This document shows, one piece after another, positions 35,214 through 44,399 of a DNA stretch of 64,000 nucleotides. Where the stretch lies: NCBI RefSeq assembly GCF_026127265.1, contig NZ_WWFG01000007.1, positions 1 through 64,000 of the forward strand, written 5' to 3'. Position 1 is the first letter of the stretch. Each line of letters opens with the position of its first letter. The notes beneath the pieces are model-generated. The model worked only from the letters and a program-made list of their open reading frames with translations, did no database searches and was not told the DNA's origin. The stretch is from Nostoc sp. KVJ3. Its GTDB lineage: Bacteria; Cyanobacteriota; Cyanobacteriia; Cyanobacteriales; Nostocaceae. Position numbers and translations under genes: made by a program.

Positions 35214-36875
35214 ATGGTACATAAGCAAATCCCGACAGAGGCGCTCATCAATTTACGCCACCGCCTCGACGGTTTGCCTAGTCGTTGCCAAGAGCGTCGA
35301 ATTCTCATTGAAGAAACAGCTGCACTGTATGGAGTGTCAACTGATACGTTATATCGGGCGTTGCGTAATTCATCACGTCCAAAATCTATAAACCGCTCAG
35401 ATAGCGGGACACCCAGAAAGCTTTCACTCTCAGAAATGGAACGTTACTGCGAGGTCATCGCGGCGATGAAAATCCGTACCAGTAACAAAAAAGGGCGACA
35501 TGTCTCCACAGTACGGGCGATTGAACTGTTGGAAGAATTTGGGATGGATACACCTGATGGTTTTGTCCAACCGCCTAAAGGCGCACTGACCAGAAGTACT
35601 GTTAATTATTACTTGAAAACCTGGGGATACGACACTGAACGTATGACTAGGCAACCGCCTGCGGTGCGTTTTCAGGCGAATCACAGCAATGAATGTTGGC
35701 ATTTCGACCTCAGCCCATCCGATTTGAAACACGTAAAACAGCCATCATGGGTGGAACCGGGTAAGGGTAATCCACTACTGATGCTGTACAGCATTGTTGA
35801 TGACCGTAGTGGCGTATGTTACCAGGAATATCACTGTGTTTATGGGGAGGATGTTGAAGCTGCATTACGTTTCTTATTTAATGCGATGACGGTGAAAACA
35901 ACTGACGGATTTCCCTTTCATGGGATTCCAGAAATGATTTACACCGACAACGGACCAATTGCTAAAAGCCACGTATTTCAAAACGTGATGGATTGCCTAA
36001 GAATCAATCTTGTCACCCACATGCCTGCGGGTAAAGATGGTCGTCGGGTAACAGCTCGCTCTAAGGGTAAAGTGGAAAGACCGTTTCGGACGGTCAAAGA
36101 AGCTCACGAGACTCTGTATCACTTTCATGAACCGGAAAGCGACGTTGAAGCTAACTTGTGGTTACGCCAGTATTTGTTGCATTACAACGACAAACCACAC
36201 CGCATAGAACCACATTCGCGGATAGAAGATTGGTTGCGAAATATACCCAAGTCTGGTTTACGTTCAATGTGTAGTTGGGAGCGATTCTGTAACTTTGCCC
36301 GCGAACCGCAACGTAGAAAGGTTGGTTCAGATGCCAGAGTATCAATTGAGGGCGTAGCTTACGAGGTAGAGCCAGACTTGGCAGGTGAAACCGTAGTCCT
36401 TTGGTGGGGTTTATTTGACAACGAGCTATACGTTGAGTTTAGCGATCGCCGTTACGGGCCATTTTACCCAGTTGATGGACCCATCCCACTACATCGCTAT
36501 CGCAAACACAAGAAAACCAAAACCGAAGAACGGGCAGATAAAATTGCCGATTTAGCTAAAAAGTTGGGCTTGCCACGGACAGCTTTAGACAAAAACGCGG
36601 ATCTACAATTTCTGGTGGATAAGTACAAGGAACTTACGCCAACCATCACACCTTTTAATGACCCCGACCCATACCAAGAATTTACTTATCCCACTGTACT
36701 GTTTGCTAAGAGGGCGATTTCCGATTATCTGGCTAAACCTTTGGCTAAATTGTCTACCGAACAGTTGGCATTCATTGATGCACTGTTAGCTGAAACTTTG
36801 AATAAAAAAGCGATTATTGAACGAGTGCGGCAATATTTCCACTCAAATAAAGGAGGGGAACACAATGCTCACTGA
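35214..36875 (+). CDS. TniA/TnsB-like DDE transposase, 553 aa
   Basis: Parts in order: N-terminal HTH (LIEETAALYGVSTDTLYRAL, about 22-45), RNase H fold with ECWHFDLSPSD (first Asp, about 163), EMIYTDNGPI (second Asp, about 243) and RSKGKVERPFRTVKEAH (Glu, about 286), then the Mu-type beta-barrel (SIEGVAYEVEPDLAGETVVL). The catalytic D-D-E is complete. Such enzymes join transposon ends to target DNA and need the AAA partner encoded next. 553 aa fits TniA/TnsB. The 3' end overlaps the ATPase start by 11 bases. Confidence 0.9.
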   Translation: MVHKQIPTEALINLRHRLDGLPSRCQERRILIEETAALYGVSTDTLYRALRNSSRPKSINRSDSGTPRKLSLSEMERYCEVIAAMKIRTSNKKGRHVSTVRAIELLEEFGMDTPDGFVQPPKGALTRSTVNYYLKTWGYDTERMTRQPPAVRFQANHSNECWHFDLSPSDLKHVKQPSWVEPGKGNPLLMLYSIVDDRSGVCYQEYHCVYGEDVEAALRFLFNAMTVKTTDGFPFHGIPEMIYTDNGPIAKSHVFQNVMDCLRINLVTHMPAGKDGRRVTARSKGKVERPFRTVKEAHETLYHFHEPESDVEANLWLRQYLLHYNDKPHRIEPHSRIEDWLRNIPKSGLRSMCSWERFCNFAREPQRRKVGSDARVSIEGVAYEVEPDLAGETVVLWWGLFDNELYVEFSDRRYGPFYPVDGPIPLHRYRKHKKTKTEERADKIADLAKKLGLPRTALDKNADLQFLVDKYKELTPTITPFNDPDPYQEFTYPTVLFAKRAISDYLAKPLAKLSTEQLAFIDALLAETLNKKAIIERVRQYFHSNKGGEHNAH

Positions 36876-37836
36876 AGTCATGGAACACTTTCGTTTGATT
36901 AAGGAGTTTCCCAAGGCTGGGTACTACGAGACAGACCACCAAAAACAAATGTTTAAGGATATTAAATCCGCCATCCATTCCGGGAAGTTAGTTGCCATAA
37001 CTGGAATTATCGGGTGCGGGAAGACGACTACTTTACGACGTTTGTTTGAGGTTTTAGAAAAAGAAGGTAAGATTCTAGTCTCAAAGTCCCTTTCTGTGGA
37101 TAAAGACCGAGCGACGCTACCAACACTAATTGCTGCCTTATTCTACGATTTATCCACAGATAAAGAAATTAAAATCCCAAAAGACGGCGAAAAACGAGAA
37201 CGGGAACTGCGCGACCTGATTAGAAAAGGTAAAAAGCCCGTGGCGCTGTTTGTGGATGAGGCTCACGACTTACATTACAGTACTTTGACGGGACTCAAAC
37301 GTTTAATTGAGGTAGTTGAAGATGGTGGTGGCACACTTTCAGTGGTATTAGCTGGTCATCCCAAACTGAAAAATGATTTACGCCGTCCAACTATGGAAGA
37401 AATTGGATATCGAGCAACGGTCTTCTCTTTGGAGGGTATTGTTGGTAGCCAGCGAGAATATATTGAATGGTTAGTATCTAAATGCATTGTTGAAGATACT
37501 CAAATAAGTGATATCTTGTCGGCGGAAGCCATTGAGCTACTTGCCATGCGCTTGAGGACACCACTGCAAATCGAGCAACATTTGACACTCGCTTTCGAGG
37601 CTGCATACCTCTTTGGGGAAAAACCTGTTACTACGGCGATTATTGAATCCGTTTTATCTAAGCAAATTGACGACTTAGAACCCACCTTAACCCGTCATGG
37701 TTATGACGTGAGGAGCTTGGCAGAACAGTTTAATGCTAAACCTGCTGAAATTAAATTGCTGTTTCGCGGACAACTTGACCCAGCGCGATCGCGTGAGTTG
37801 CAGGAACAAATGCTGGCGGCGGGGCTGCCGCTCTGA
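36865..37836 (+). CDS. TniB/TnsC/ExeA-like AAA ATPase, 323 aa
   Basis: Start at ATG 36865 with AGGAGGGG upstream; the alternative ATG at 36817 would overlap the transposase further. Walker A ITGIIGCGKTTT (about 45-56), Walker B ALFVDEAHDL (about 126-135), a sensor region LSVVLAGHPKLKNDL. It is the ATP-dependent target-capture regulator of the transposase. Its close relatives in Tn7/Tn5053 work together with TniQ, which is missing here; Tn552 and Mu work without it. Confidence 0.9.
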   Translation: MLTEVMEHFRLIKEFPKAGYYETDHQKQMFKDIKSAIHSGKLVAITGIIGCGKTTTLRRLFEVLEKEGKILVSKSLSVDKDRATLPTLIAALFYDLSTDKEIKIPKDGEKRERELRDLIRKGKKPVALFVDEAHDLHYSTLTGLKRLIEVVEDGGGTLSVVLAGHPKLKNDLRRPTMEEIGYRATVFSLEGIVGSQREYIEWLVSKCIVEDTQISDILSAEAIELLAMRLRTPLQIEQHLTLAFEAAYLFGEKPVTTAIIESVLSKQIDDLEPTLTRHGYDVRSLAEQFNAKPAEIKLLFRGQLDPARSRELQEQMLAAGLPL

Positions 37837-37873
37837 GTGGATTGAAAACGATTGGGAAAATGGAAGTATTTAT

Positions 37874-38038
37874 AGTTGCAAATAATCCTGGCTGAAACCG
37901 ATGATTGCAGGTTGGTTGCATTTAATCCTGGCTCAGTTGCAAATAATCCTGGCTGAAGCGTAATTATAGTTGCAAATAATCCTGGTTTGAAAATGTCTTG
38001 ATTGCAGGTTTGAGCGATTAGTATTGCAGGTCGTTACA
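37874..38038 (-). repeat. right end of transposon, 165-bp inverted repeat
   Basis: Complement of the left end. Here the four iterons mostly read GTTGCAAATAATCCTGG, so the two central bases are TT where the left end has AA or AC. The outermost 45 bases agree exactly with the left end. Confidence 0.85.
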
Positions 38039-38190
38039 GTTATATGCCCCATCAATACAACACACCAGAAGAAGAAGCACGACTATTGTATGTTGCAATG
38101 ACACGGGCAATTGAGCAGTTGATTCTGACTTGCGATCGCTCCTCAGAATTTACCACTCGTTTGGAGGCAGTATTAGGTAAAGTAATTTGA

Positions 38191-38450
38191 TTAGCGATCG
38201 CCCCACCTAATTCTTAGAGGATGCATGGCGATCGCTAATCAAGAGAGGAAAAGTTAAGGATGCGTAGTTTACCAATCGCGCTCAAGCGGGGATTGCGCTC
38301 CCAAATTCTTAGAGGAAACTTCGAGCAATGGCGCGAAGCACGCAGGCGATCGCACTGGTTTCTTAGAGGAAAAAAAGTTAATACTGCGTAGTTTGCAGCC
38401 GTTGGCATCGCCCCAATCAAGCGAACGCGAGTAGTGTTAATCAAATCTCG
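38191..38450. repeat. intergenic with three copies of motif TTCTTAGAGGA
   Basis: Exact copies at 38211-38221, 38306-38316 and 38360-38370 within 260 bases, mixed with HIP1 sites and with AATCAAGAGAGGAAAA-type repeats. No gene seen. The same motif occurs sixteen times in the window (listed under findings). Confidence 0.85.
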
Positions 38451-39572
38451 TTATTTACCTAGAATCTTTAATAAAGCCTGCCGATAAATATTTATTCCCT
38501 CATTATTTAAATGAGCGCCATCTTCTGAACTTAAATCATCTTTCAAAGCCTGATTCTCATTTAATGATTGAACCTCTTGTAGTTCCAATGGTATATGATT
38601 TTTAATTGCAACTTGATTCATCACAGTATTGATTTGCTCTACCCGAAGATTTGTTGCGGAAATACTTGGATCTTTACTAGCGGTAACTGTTGAGTAAAAA
38701 GCGGGAATTAAGAATATTTGATTACTCCCAAGGCTTCGCACTAAGGAAATTGAATCTTGGAGTTTGTTCGCAAATAAGGAATCACTTAATCCATACCAGG
38801 CATCATTCCCTCCAATCGCAATCACAGCTTTTTCGCATTTAATTTTAGTTGGAATGAGAAGTTTTAGTTGTTCAACAAGTGAAATCCCGCTTATCCCATT
38901 TAAGGCAAAATTAAAAGTACCTTTCCCCAGAGTATTACCCATTTCGGCAGTTACAGAATCCCCAAACAAGCAAGCCTGGAATTGCTTTCCTTGAGTAGCA
39001 AATTGCTGATATTGAACTTCAAGTTGCCATAAAGGTGTAGAACTTAAGTTATCTTTAGGTGGTATTTCAATAGGAGATAGATTTAACTTACTTGCTATTT
39101 TGAACACTGCTGGAACATTAATAACTAGTCTTTGACTAGGATATGCTTCAAGAAAGCTGATGATCCCCAAACCCTCTTGAGAATTCGCCCCGATGATCAC
39201 AGCCGCGTCTAGTGCTTGTACCCCGGCTTGGTCACGACGGGCGATACCTTGGGAAACCGCAGATAGAATTTCTTTAGCTAGTTCTGTATTTAACAGCTTA
39301 TCCAAAGCCCCAATATCAAGAGATGCTTTTACTTGTAGCGCCTGATGAAACTCAAATTGTTCTTCCCGACTGAAAAATTTGAGAAAAAATTGCAAATCAG
39401 AAGAAACTTCTTGCTTTTGTGCATACTTACGTAAATCAGCAACAGGTAGGGATTCTTCAAATACACCATAGCGAAAAATAATTTTCTCAGCCGCAAAACA
39501 GGGCATTGCAGTCGCCCTCAGTAATACCATGCAACTACATATACTCAGCACCAGATGACGTAAATATCTCAT
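38451..39572 (-). CDS. DUF1400-SGNH hydrolase fusion, exported, 373 aa
   Basis: A signal peptide (LRHLVLSICSCMVLLRATAM ending at CFAAEK) leads to a DUF1400-type domain (IIFRYGVFEESLPVADLRKY), normally found at the N-terminus of exported cyanobacterial alpha/beta hydrolases. Here the catalytic part is instead a GDSL/SGNH hydrolase: CLFGDSVTAEMG (serine, about 202), LNGISG, AIGGNDAW (glycine and asparagine blocks, about 252), and SSEDGAHLNNEG (Asp and His, about 352). All catalytic residues are present. It would cleave an ester bond in the periplasm. An IS ends 12 bases before the ATG, so its native promoter has been moved 1.7 kb away. Confidence 0.75.
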   Translation of the reverse strand: MRYLRHLVLSICSCMVLLRATAMPCFAAEKIIFRYGVFEESLPVADLRKYAQKQEVSSDLQFFLKFFSREEQFEFHQALQVKASLDIGALDKLLNTELAKEILSAVSQGIARRDQAGVQALDAAVIIGANSQEGLGIISFLEAYPSQRLVINVPAVFKIASKLNLSPIEIPPKDNLSSTPLWQLEVQYQQFATQGKQFQACLFGDSVTAEMGNTLGKGTFNFALNGISGISLVEQLKLLIPTKIKCEKAVIAIGGNDAWYGLSDSLFANKLQDSISLVRSLGSNQIFLIPAFYSTVTASKDPSISATNLRVEQINTVMNQVAIKNHIPLELQEVQSLNENQALKDDLSSEDGAHLNNEGINIYRQALLKILGK

Positions 39573-39669
39573 AAATCCTAATTGCTGGAGTTTAGACTAA
39601 GCAATGGAAAATGACCCAGCAGGGCTGAGTTAATCAGAGACTTAGCAAAAGTATGAAGAATCTTGGGTA

Positions 39670-40977
39670 TTAAACAGCAACAGATGGTTCTTTAGGTGGT
39701 CGTGCTACTGTTTTTTTAACAATGGGACATCGGTTTTTACGGTGACGCTTCTTTCCTTGTTGCCAACCGGGAGACTTTCCGCGAGGTTTGGGTGCAGAGG
39801 TGGGAGTACCAATGGCCGCAAAAACTCCACCTATAGCTTGAGCAACTCTTCCAGGGGTCAATTTATCTAGAGACTTCTGCCAAGGTAAAGGATTGTCAGT
39901 AACGATATCGCGGGCTAACCACAATTCCCAAGTCATCAGAGGCATGAGGTCACTCCACCGTTCACTTTGCTTAGGAGTACCAAAGTTTGGTACAGTCCAA
40001 TGTAGACGCTGCTTCAAAAAGCGATACCAGTGGTCAATGGTAAAGCGACGCAAGTAAAGACACCAAACTTCTTCTAAGGGTGGCATTTCTTCTCCTACCC
40101 AAGCCAACCACAAAGGTTTGGACACTCTCATGTTACCTTGCGCGTCCAGACGTTCAACTCTGATGATTAACATTGGACGTGTAGCAGCCTGACGGAAGTG
40201 TAAATCTTTCCACAAGCTCACACGCACACGTCCTAATTTTGGGTCATTTATTTCTAATACAGATGTTGCTTCATTCCATGTTGTGGGCTCATTCAGTTTA
40301 AATTTATCACCATGCTTTTTAGGTCGCCCCTTTCCCGAATAAGCTTTTGGTTCACCCCATAAACACAGATTTGAACGCAACCGAACGAGAATATCTGCTG
40401 GAATATTCGCAGTTTTTAAGATAAAAGGCGCACAACCATATTCACTATCCCAAACTGAAATCGGTCTGGTAGGCAAATATTTACACACCTGTTTGAGTTG
40501 CCAAATTGCTTTCCCAATAGGACTTTCGGCACTTGTGATCCGTTCATGTCTTAATGGTAATGCCCAACTTCCCTCATTTTCAGGTATCCAGGCAATTGTG
40601 CTATATCCTTGACCAATGGTAATCGGTTTATTTCCTGCTATGGATGTGCCACTATGCTCATAAGTTCGCTCTTGCAACCTGACGGCATCTGGGCGTGACC
40701 AGTTTGTGTGATCTCCTGCTAACAATGGTCGTCCCTCTGCGGGGATTTGTTTGATATATAGCTGCATCAATTTCTGTCGCTGTGGCCTACTATCTTGTAG
40801 TGCCTCATAGATACTTGGCCACTTCCTTCTAAATACTGGCGATAGGGACAATTCTGCTAGGCAATAAACATTTCTAGTTAGCAATATGGCATCTGTCAAC
40901 TCAAAAGTTGCATCGTGTGCTCTGCCTAAATATTTGTAGACTGCTTGACGGAATTCTTCTAATCTGGCACGTTTCAT
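39670..40977 (-). CDS. DDE transposase of uncertain family, 435 aa
   Basis: Candidate catalytic residues: LLAGDHTNWSRPDAVRL (first Asp), RPISVWDSEYGCAPF (second Asp) and the FTIDHWYRFLKQRLHW box containing the region where IS4/IS701-type enzymes have their glutamate. The C-terminal tail is very basic (WQQGKKRHRKNRCPIVKK). The protein is complete, from ATG 40977, and the flanking IS ends are intact, so the element is probably active. Confidence 0.8.
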   Translation of the reverse strand: MKRARLEEFRQAVYKYLGRAHDATFELTDAILLTRNVYCLAELSLSPVFRRKWPSIYEALQDSRPQRQKLMQLYIKQIPAEGRPLLAGDHTNWSRPDAVRLQERTYEHSGTSIAGNKPITIGQGYSTIAWIPENEGSWALPLRHERITSAESPIGKAIWQLKQVCKYLPTRPISVWDSEYGCAPFILKTANIPADILVRLRSNLCLWGEPKAYSGKGRPKKHGDKFKLNEPTTWNEATSVLEINDPKLGRVRVSLWKDLHFRQAATRPMLIIRVERLDAQGNMRVSKPLWLAWVGEEMPPLEEVWCLYLRRFTIDHWYRFLKQRLHWTVPNFGTPKQSERWSDLMPLMTWELWLARDIVTDNPLPWQKSLDKLTPGRVAQAIGGVFAAIGTPTSAPKPRGKSPGWQQGKKRHRKNRCPIVKKTVARPPKEPSVAV

Positions 40978-41072
40978 CTTGGCATCTGAGTAATGGTAGT
41001 TCGTTTCTCAGCTTCTGCCAAAAGGGGGCCTGTATTCAATCAGACACCCCTTTTCTTCTTGCTTATTATATG

Positions 41073-41153
41073 ATAATGATAATCGAATAAGGGGGGTGGG
41101 AGAGAAACGAGCGTCGCTCGTTTCTCTCCCACCCTTTTCATGATTATCATTAT
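41073..41153. repeat. large hairpin upstream of the IS transposase
   Basis: GGGTGGGAGAGAAACGAGCG (41094-41113), a single T, then the exact complement (41115-41134). Outside it ATAATGATAATC (41073-41084) and GATTATCATTAT (41142-41153) extend the pairing. Probably an RNA or DNA hairpin that blocks read-through into the transposase, or a nested small palindromic element. Confidence 0.8.
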
Positions 41154-41576
41154 TGTATTATTTTCTGAGCAGGTATACTACACAATAATTGTTAAAGGTC
41201 AGGATGCTTTAAGGCTGACAAGATAATATTTTTAACCTCTAATTCCTTTTGATTTGCGTTCTCTCATATCGCTTTTAGTCTAAACTCCAGTAATTGTTTG
41301 CGTAGCGTTTTCTTTTTATTGGCATTGCCGACGATACTCCCCAAAGCCGTTGGGTAATCTTGCTAACTCTACCAATTTTTGAGAGCAGCGATAAAAGCGG
41401 GCTGCGATCGCCCCAATCAAGCGAGGATGCATAGCGATGCCCAACTCTTAGAGACGCTCCGCGTAGCTTGCTTCCCCTCCGGGGTACGGCGCAGGCTCAG
41501 GGTAAGACCTACGGCGATAAACTACGCCCCAATCAATCAAATGGGAACCCTATTAATAGTTGCGTCCCCCAACATC

Positions 41577-41927
41577 ATGAAAATCTTGAACTTTCTCAAA
41601 CCCAAACCAGCCCAACCCACCATTGATAGCTACGGGCAACAAGGCTGCGGCGTTAGCCAAGAGCAAATTCAATCGCTGATGGAATGGCTATTTGCAAGTC
41701 TGCTGAATGCTGGGTATTCTGGAAAGTCATACCTTGTCTGGTATAACAGCAACAACCCAGACCCCAGTTTAGAGCAGGTGGTAAAAAAAGTGATGCGTCG
41801 GGGTGAGCCAATATTCTTGTATCGCTGTGGTGGTAGGACAATGCAGCCGCCCCAGGGCTATTACTGGCGGATGATGGACGAACACCCATCAATGAGGATT
41901 TATCAACTCGAAGTTAGGGATGGATAA
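41577..41927 (+). CDS. hypothetical protein, 116 aa
   Basis: Start taken at ATG 41577 (MKILNFLKPKPAQPTIDSYG); the frame is open further upstream, but that part is dispersed-repeat DNA. Soluble protein with helical GVSQEQIQSLMEWLFASLLN and a beta-like PIFLYRCGGRTMQP. No family recognised. It faces the broken methyltransferase gene on the other strand, 14 bases apart. Confidence 0.55.
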   Translation: MKILNFLKPKPAQPTIDSYGQQGCGVSQEQIQSLMEWLFASLLNAGYSGKSYLVWYNSNNPDPSLEQVVKKVMRRGEPIFLYRCGGRTMQPPQGYYWRMMDEHPSMRIYQLEVRDG

Positions 41928-42541
41928 TCAATATTAATTATTTATTTTCTTGCCCAGACTTGTGTGACACGAGGGATACCAAACACTGTTTTTTCATCAG
42001 CCGCTAACGCTCTGATTTGGGTAATTGTCTGGTCAATCTCCTCTGGTGTTGTTATTCCAGCTTCGATGAGAGCATCAACTACCTCGAACAGTGACAAATC
42101 GATTAGACGCTTGTTATCCTTACGCAATACGACAGGTTGAACCAAACAAACTTCTGGGTTAGCTAACCCAACATCCTGAAAAACTCGGTATAAAGTAGCT
42201 CCAAGACGAAAATGCTGACCACGAACGTCGCTGATAGCTAAGAAAAGCTCAAAACAACGCTCATAAGCTGGGGACGGCGGATCACAAAAGGCACAGCTAA
42301 AGTCTGCTTCCTCGCAAACTAATATTCCCCCAGGCTTAAGAAGCGATCGCATTTGGTCTAGTGCATCAGCAGGATGAGTTAGGTGCATTAGCAAAAAGCG
42401 ACAGTAAACCAAATCAAAAGATTCTTTAGGTAATCCTGTATCGTAGGCACTGCCAAGGGAAAATGTGACATTGCTTAAACCCTGAACCTCTGCATTCTGT
42501 TGTGCAAGCTCTAGTTGTTCGGCACTGATATCTACACCAAA

Positions 42542-44399
42542 CCTGGATTTCTCACAAGTGAGAAAAAAATGCTTGGATTAGTCAAATTTAAGATGATTAA
42601 ATTAATACATCATCAAAATACCTCCAGAACGTGGGCAACTCCAAGTAAAGACCGACCCCATTCAAGATACATACAATACATCAAAAATAATAAATACTGA
42701 TAAAACTAACTTCTAATAATAAAAATTGATATGCCAATTTATGGGTTTAAACCAAGTAAAATAACCCTAAAAACCAGCTATTAAAAATAAAAATCAGTTA
42801 TTACTTATGAATTAAATTAGGTCATTATCAGCCAGGGCAAGGTAATTGAGATAAACTCTTATAAACCATTGCGAAAATCTCTTTATAAGGGCAGGCACTA
42901 CTAATTGCGATTAAAATTCGTCGTTTCCTGATAGTAATGACGGCTCCTAGCTTCAATAATTTTGTGCGTATAGTCTCAACAGTTGCATTTTTAAATTCCG
43001 TCTTTGCTAAACATTGTTCTCGTAGAGCATTCATCAAAATATAAGCAATAGACGCAAACCACAAACGTAATTGATTTCCTTCAAACGTATGGGTACTTGT
43101 TCTATCACTATGTAACCCGAGCTTTTGTTCTTTTAAACAATTTTCCATATTCCCGCGCGGGCAGTACTTTTGAGTATAAAGTCGCCCTGGCGGGATTTTA
43201 TTAACAGGGAGCGAAGTGACTACAAAGCGAGTATCAACTTCTTTATGGCTATATTCAACTTTGGCGACAACACGACGATGACGGCTCCAACTATCTAGAG
43301 TTTGGTAGTCAAGAGAGCAATACCAAACTGAGTTATCAACAAATATTGCTGCGTCGTTCTTTAAATCTGGTGATGGAGGAAATAAGGTTTCAAAAAACTC
43401 GACTATATGTTTAATTTTTCCTGAATATTCTTGGGATGCGCGATACTGAATTGATTGAGATAGCTGGAGTAGCCTATTATTTTGAGCGAGTCCCAATACA
43501 TAATAAATTTCAGTTTGAGATTCACACCAACTCATTATATCTTCTCTCGAATAAGCACTATCCCCACGAATAATAATTTTCACCTCTTTCCATCGTGAGC
43601 GGATTATTTTTATTACTCTTTGTAATTCTCCTAATCCTCCTTCCGCAGGGTCAACATTAGACGCACGAAGCTTTGCCGCAAGTAAATGTTTCCCGCAGAA
43701 AATATAAAGTGGCGCATAACAATACCCTCGATAATAAGGATTAAAAAATATTTTTTCTTGATTACCATGTACGGGGTCATCGGTAACATCTAAATCTAAA
43801 GTTATCTGTCGTGGCGGCTTTCGATAAGATTCTAAAAATAGCTCAACTAGGAGTGTTTCTATGGCTGATGCATCATGTTCAATACGGTGATATCGACTAT
43901 CTGCTCTTGAAGAGATATCTTCTGGACAATGCTCGATCCGATTTAAGGTACTTTTTCCGGCCAGAGTAATTGGTTCTTGTTCTAAATTAATTGCTTTTCC
44001 TACTGCCAGTGCGAATATTCCATCATGGCGTAGAGTTTCATGGTCATTTACATCTTCATAGCCCATGATTAAGCCATATATTCTTTGTGCAATTAAGCCA
44101 TTAACTGGATGCATAATTTTGTTTGGCTCTCGGTAATCTTTAAAACATGCTGCCAGCCGTGATGTTATTTCTCTTTTTCTATCTAGTTCCGCAATTAATG
44201 TTAATCCTGCATCAGATGTTACAGGCTCACTATTGAAATTAACTACAACTGGACATGACTTTACTTGTTCAAATATAAACTGTTCTGGTATACAATCGTT
44301 TTTATTTGGGGTCATACTTCAAACTGCTGAAATTGTTGTGCAATATGCATTTTGGCAGTTTTTGACCCCTGTTTCTTCAAGCTTTGTGAGAAATCCGGG
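42542..44399 (-). mobile_element. IS1380-family insertion sequence, 1858 bp
   Basis: Inverted ends CCTGGATTTCTCACAA and TTGTGAGAAATCCGGG (one mismatch), with the 4-bp target duplication CAAA at 42538-42541 and 44400-44403. One complete transposase gene inside. The 4-bp duplication is usual for IS1380. Confidence 0.9.
42828..44315 (-). CDS. IS1380-family transposase, 495 aa
   Basis: Complete frame from ATG 44315. Typical IS1380 landmarks: VTSDAGLTLIAELDRK near the N-terminus, ITLDLDVTDDPVHGNQE (first Asp), IIIRGDSAYSRED (second Asp), and YCPRGNMENCLKEQKLGL (Glu). With both IS ends and the target duplication intact the element should be mobile. It has inserted in the same orientation as the methyltransferase gene it breaks. 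Confidence 0.9.
   Translation of the reverse strand: MTPNKNDCIPEQFIFEQVKSCPVVVNFNSEPVTSDAGLTLIAELDRKREITSRLAACFKDYREPNKIMHPVNGLIAQRIYGLIMGYEDVNDHETLRHDGIFALAVGKAINLEQEPITLAGKSTLNRIEHCPEDISSRADSRYHRIEHDASAIETLLVELFLESYRKPPRQITLDLDVTDDPVHGNQEKIFFNPYYRGYCYAPLYIFCGKHLLAAKLRASNVDPAEGGLGELQRVIKIIRSRWKEVKIIIRGDSAYSREDIMSWCESQTEIYYVLGLAQNNRLLQLSQSIQYRASQEYSGKIKHIVEFFETLFPPSPDLKNDAAIFVDNSVWYCSLDYQTLDSWSRHRRVVAKVEYSHKEVDTRFVVTSLPVNKIPPGRLYTQKYCPRGNMENCLKEQKLGLHSDRTSTHTFEGNQLRLWFASIAYILMNALREQCLAKTEFKNATVETIRTKLLKLGAVITIRKRRILIAISSACPYKEIFAMVYKSLSQLPCPG

Larger units (their letters stand above)
34231..38038 (+). mobile_element. Tn552-like transposon (resolvase, TniA, AAA ATPase, no TniQ)
   Basis: 3808 bases bounded by TGTAACGACCTGCAATAC and its complement, with a 6-bp direct repeat GTTATA outside (34225-34230, 38039-38044). 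The three genes are on one strand and nearly touching. TGT...ACA ends, terminal binding-site repeats, a DDE TniA-like transposase with a Mu-type C-terminal barrel and a separate ATPase place it with the Tn7/Mu/Tn552 group. There is no TniQ or TnsD-like target selector and no CRISPR component. Confidence 0.9.
32790..38190 (+). pseudogene. NERD/UvrD-type helicase, 5' truncated and split by transposon
   Basis: Left part (32790-34230) has motif I GVAGSGKTMILAYR, RHFHGWC, motif II VMLDEGHDF, motif III ILYDDAQNLYG, motif IV KLNYRNT and motif V LMTMHSSKGLEFPVV. The right part (38045-38190) gives LLYVAMTRAIEQLILT, motif VI, then ends at 38190. Removing the 3808-base transposon and one GTTATA copy joins GVGY to MPHQYNTPEEEA in frame. 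The N-terminus begins abruptly at the IS end with the end of a NERD nuclease-like domain (QARDYTVAVNK). Superfamily 1 helicase with NERD, probably a DNA repair or defence protein. It is now broken twice, so not functional. Confidence 0.85.
39585..41290 (-). mobile_element. insertion sequence with perfect 16-bp ends, 1706 bp
   Basis: Terminal inverted repeats CTGGAGTTTAGACTAA (39585-39600) and TTAGTCTAAACTCCAG (41275-41290), flanked by the direct repeat TAATTG (39579-39584 and 41291-41296). One transposase gene inside. A large hairpin sits between the transposase start and the right end. Family not certain; it is a DDE-type IS common in cyanobacteria. Confidence 0.85.

Noticed and set aside
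5775..38038. A CRISPR-associated transposon (type V-K CAST) made of the array and the TniA/ATPase element
   Set aside because: No Cas12k, no TniQ, no tracrRNA-like repeat copy, and the array lies 28 kb outside the precisely defined transposon ends.
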